Assembly: GCA_963556255.1 (NCBI GenBank) | Contig: OY744604.1 | Coordinates: 77,928,236-77,992,235, forward strand | Reading direction: 5' to 3' | Source: Allolobophora icterica | Taxonomy: Eukaryota; Annelida; Clitellata; Crassiclitellata; Lumbricidae | Length of the DNA: 64,000 bases | Part shown: piece after piece, positions 63,921-64,000 of the stretch | How the letters are laid out: every line of letters begins with the position of its first letter | Numbering within the stretch: position 1 is the first letter of the stretch | The notes under the pieces: generated by a model | What the model was told of the DNA's origin: nothing | Database searches by the model: none | What the model saw: the letters and a program-made list of their open reading frames with translations, nothing else | Made by a program: the position numbers and the translations under genes

Positions 63921-64000
63921 CAATTTTAAGGGCACTTATTGTTAGTTTAGTTTGAAAGAAACGTCAATCAGATACTGTGCTAACAATGGCTCTAAAGTCT

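Overview
The window is AT-rich animal DNA, most likely from a marine invertebrate. The evidence is small spliced genes with GT-AG introns, many microsatellites, and 3' ends of CR1/L2-like, hAT, Tc1/mariner, pogo and Mutator-like elements. I cannot fix the phylum from sequence alone; nothing here looks bacterial or viral.

From 1 to about 31.6 kb I find no intact host gene. This part is a nested repeat landscape. It holds several non-autonomous elements whose ends are inverted arrays of short GGACA-type repeats, flanked by exact or near-exact 8-10 bp target duplications. It also holds truncated CR1/L2-like retrotransposons, a solo LTR, hAT MITEs, a dead mariner, a degenerate triplication (4.6-9.9 kb), a palindrome-bearing satellite, and two coding remnants: a repeated-family protein at 17.7-18.4 kb and a non-LTR RNase H end at 30-31 kb.

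From 31.6 kb to the end, the window is a tandem array of four paralogous genes on the plus strand for small secreted Ly6/uPAR-type (three-finger fold) proteins. Copy A (31784-33051) has exons 2-3 only. Copies B (37892-40532), C (45812-49039) and D (57751-62602) are complete. Each complete gene has three coding exons: a signal peptide exon, an exon with cysteines 1-5, and an exon with cysteines 6-10 ending in a C-x4-C-N signature. Introns are phase 1. A TATA-like box lies exactly 84 bp before the ATG in B, C and D. Each unit also shares an upstream block and a 3' block, so the array grew by segmental duplication of several kb. A hAT-like insertion at the same 8-bp target in intron 1 marks the ancestral unit and was inherited by all four copies.

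Later insertions separate and inflate the units: MULE-like elements at 33865-34694 and 51035-51714, hAT-like elements at 32082-32655 and 35809-37527, a pogo-derived element with an intact 130-residue ORF at 41594-42971, a piggyBac-like element at 44282-45238, and CR1/L2-like fragments. Comparing the paralogous units gives empty sites for several insertions, so their boundaries are well supported. The most unusual observation is the set of MULE-like families whose termini are outward-facing arrays of diverging GACA-containing modules. Several of these carry a (ATGT)n microsatellite as their interior.
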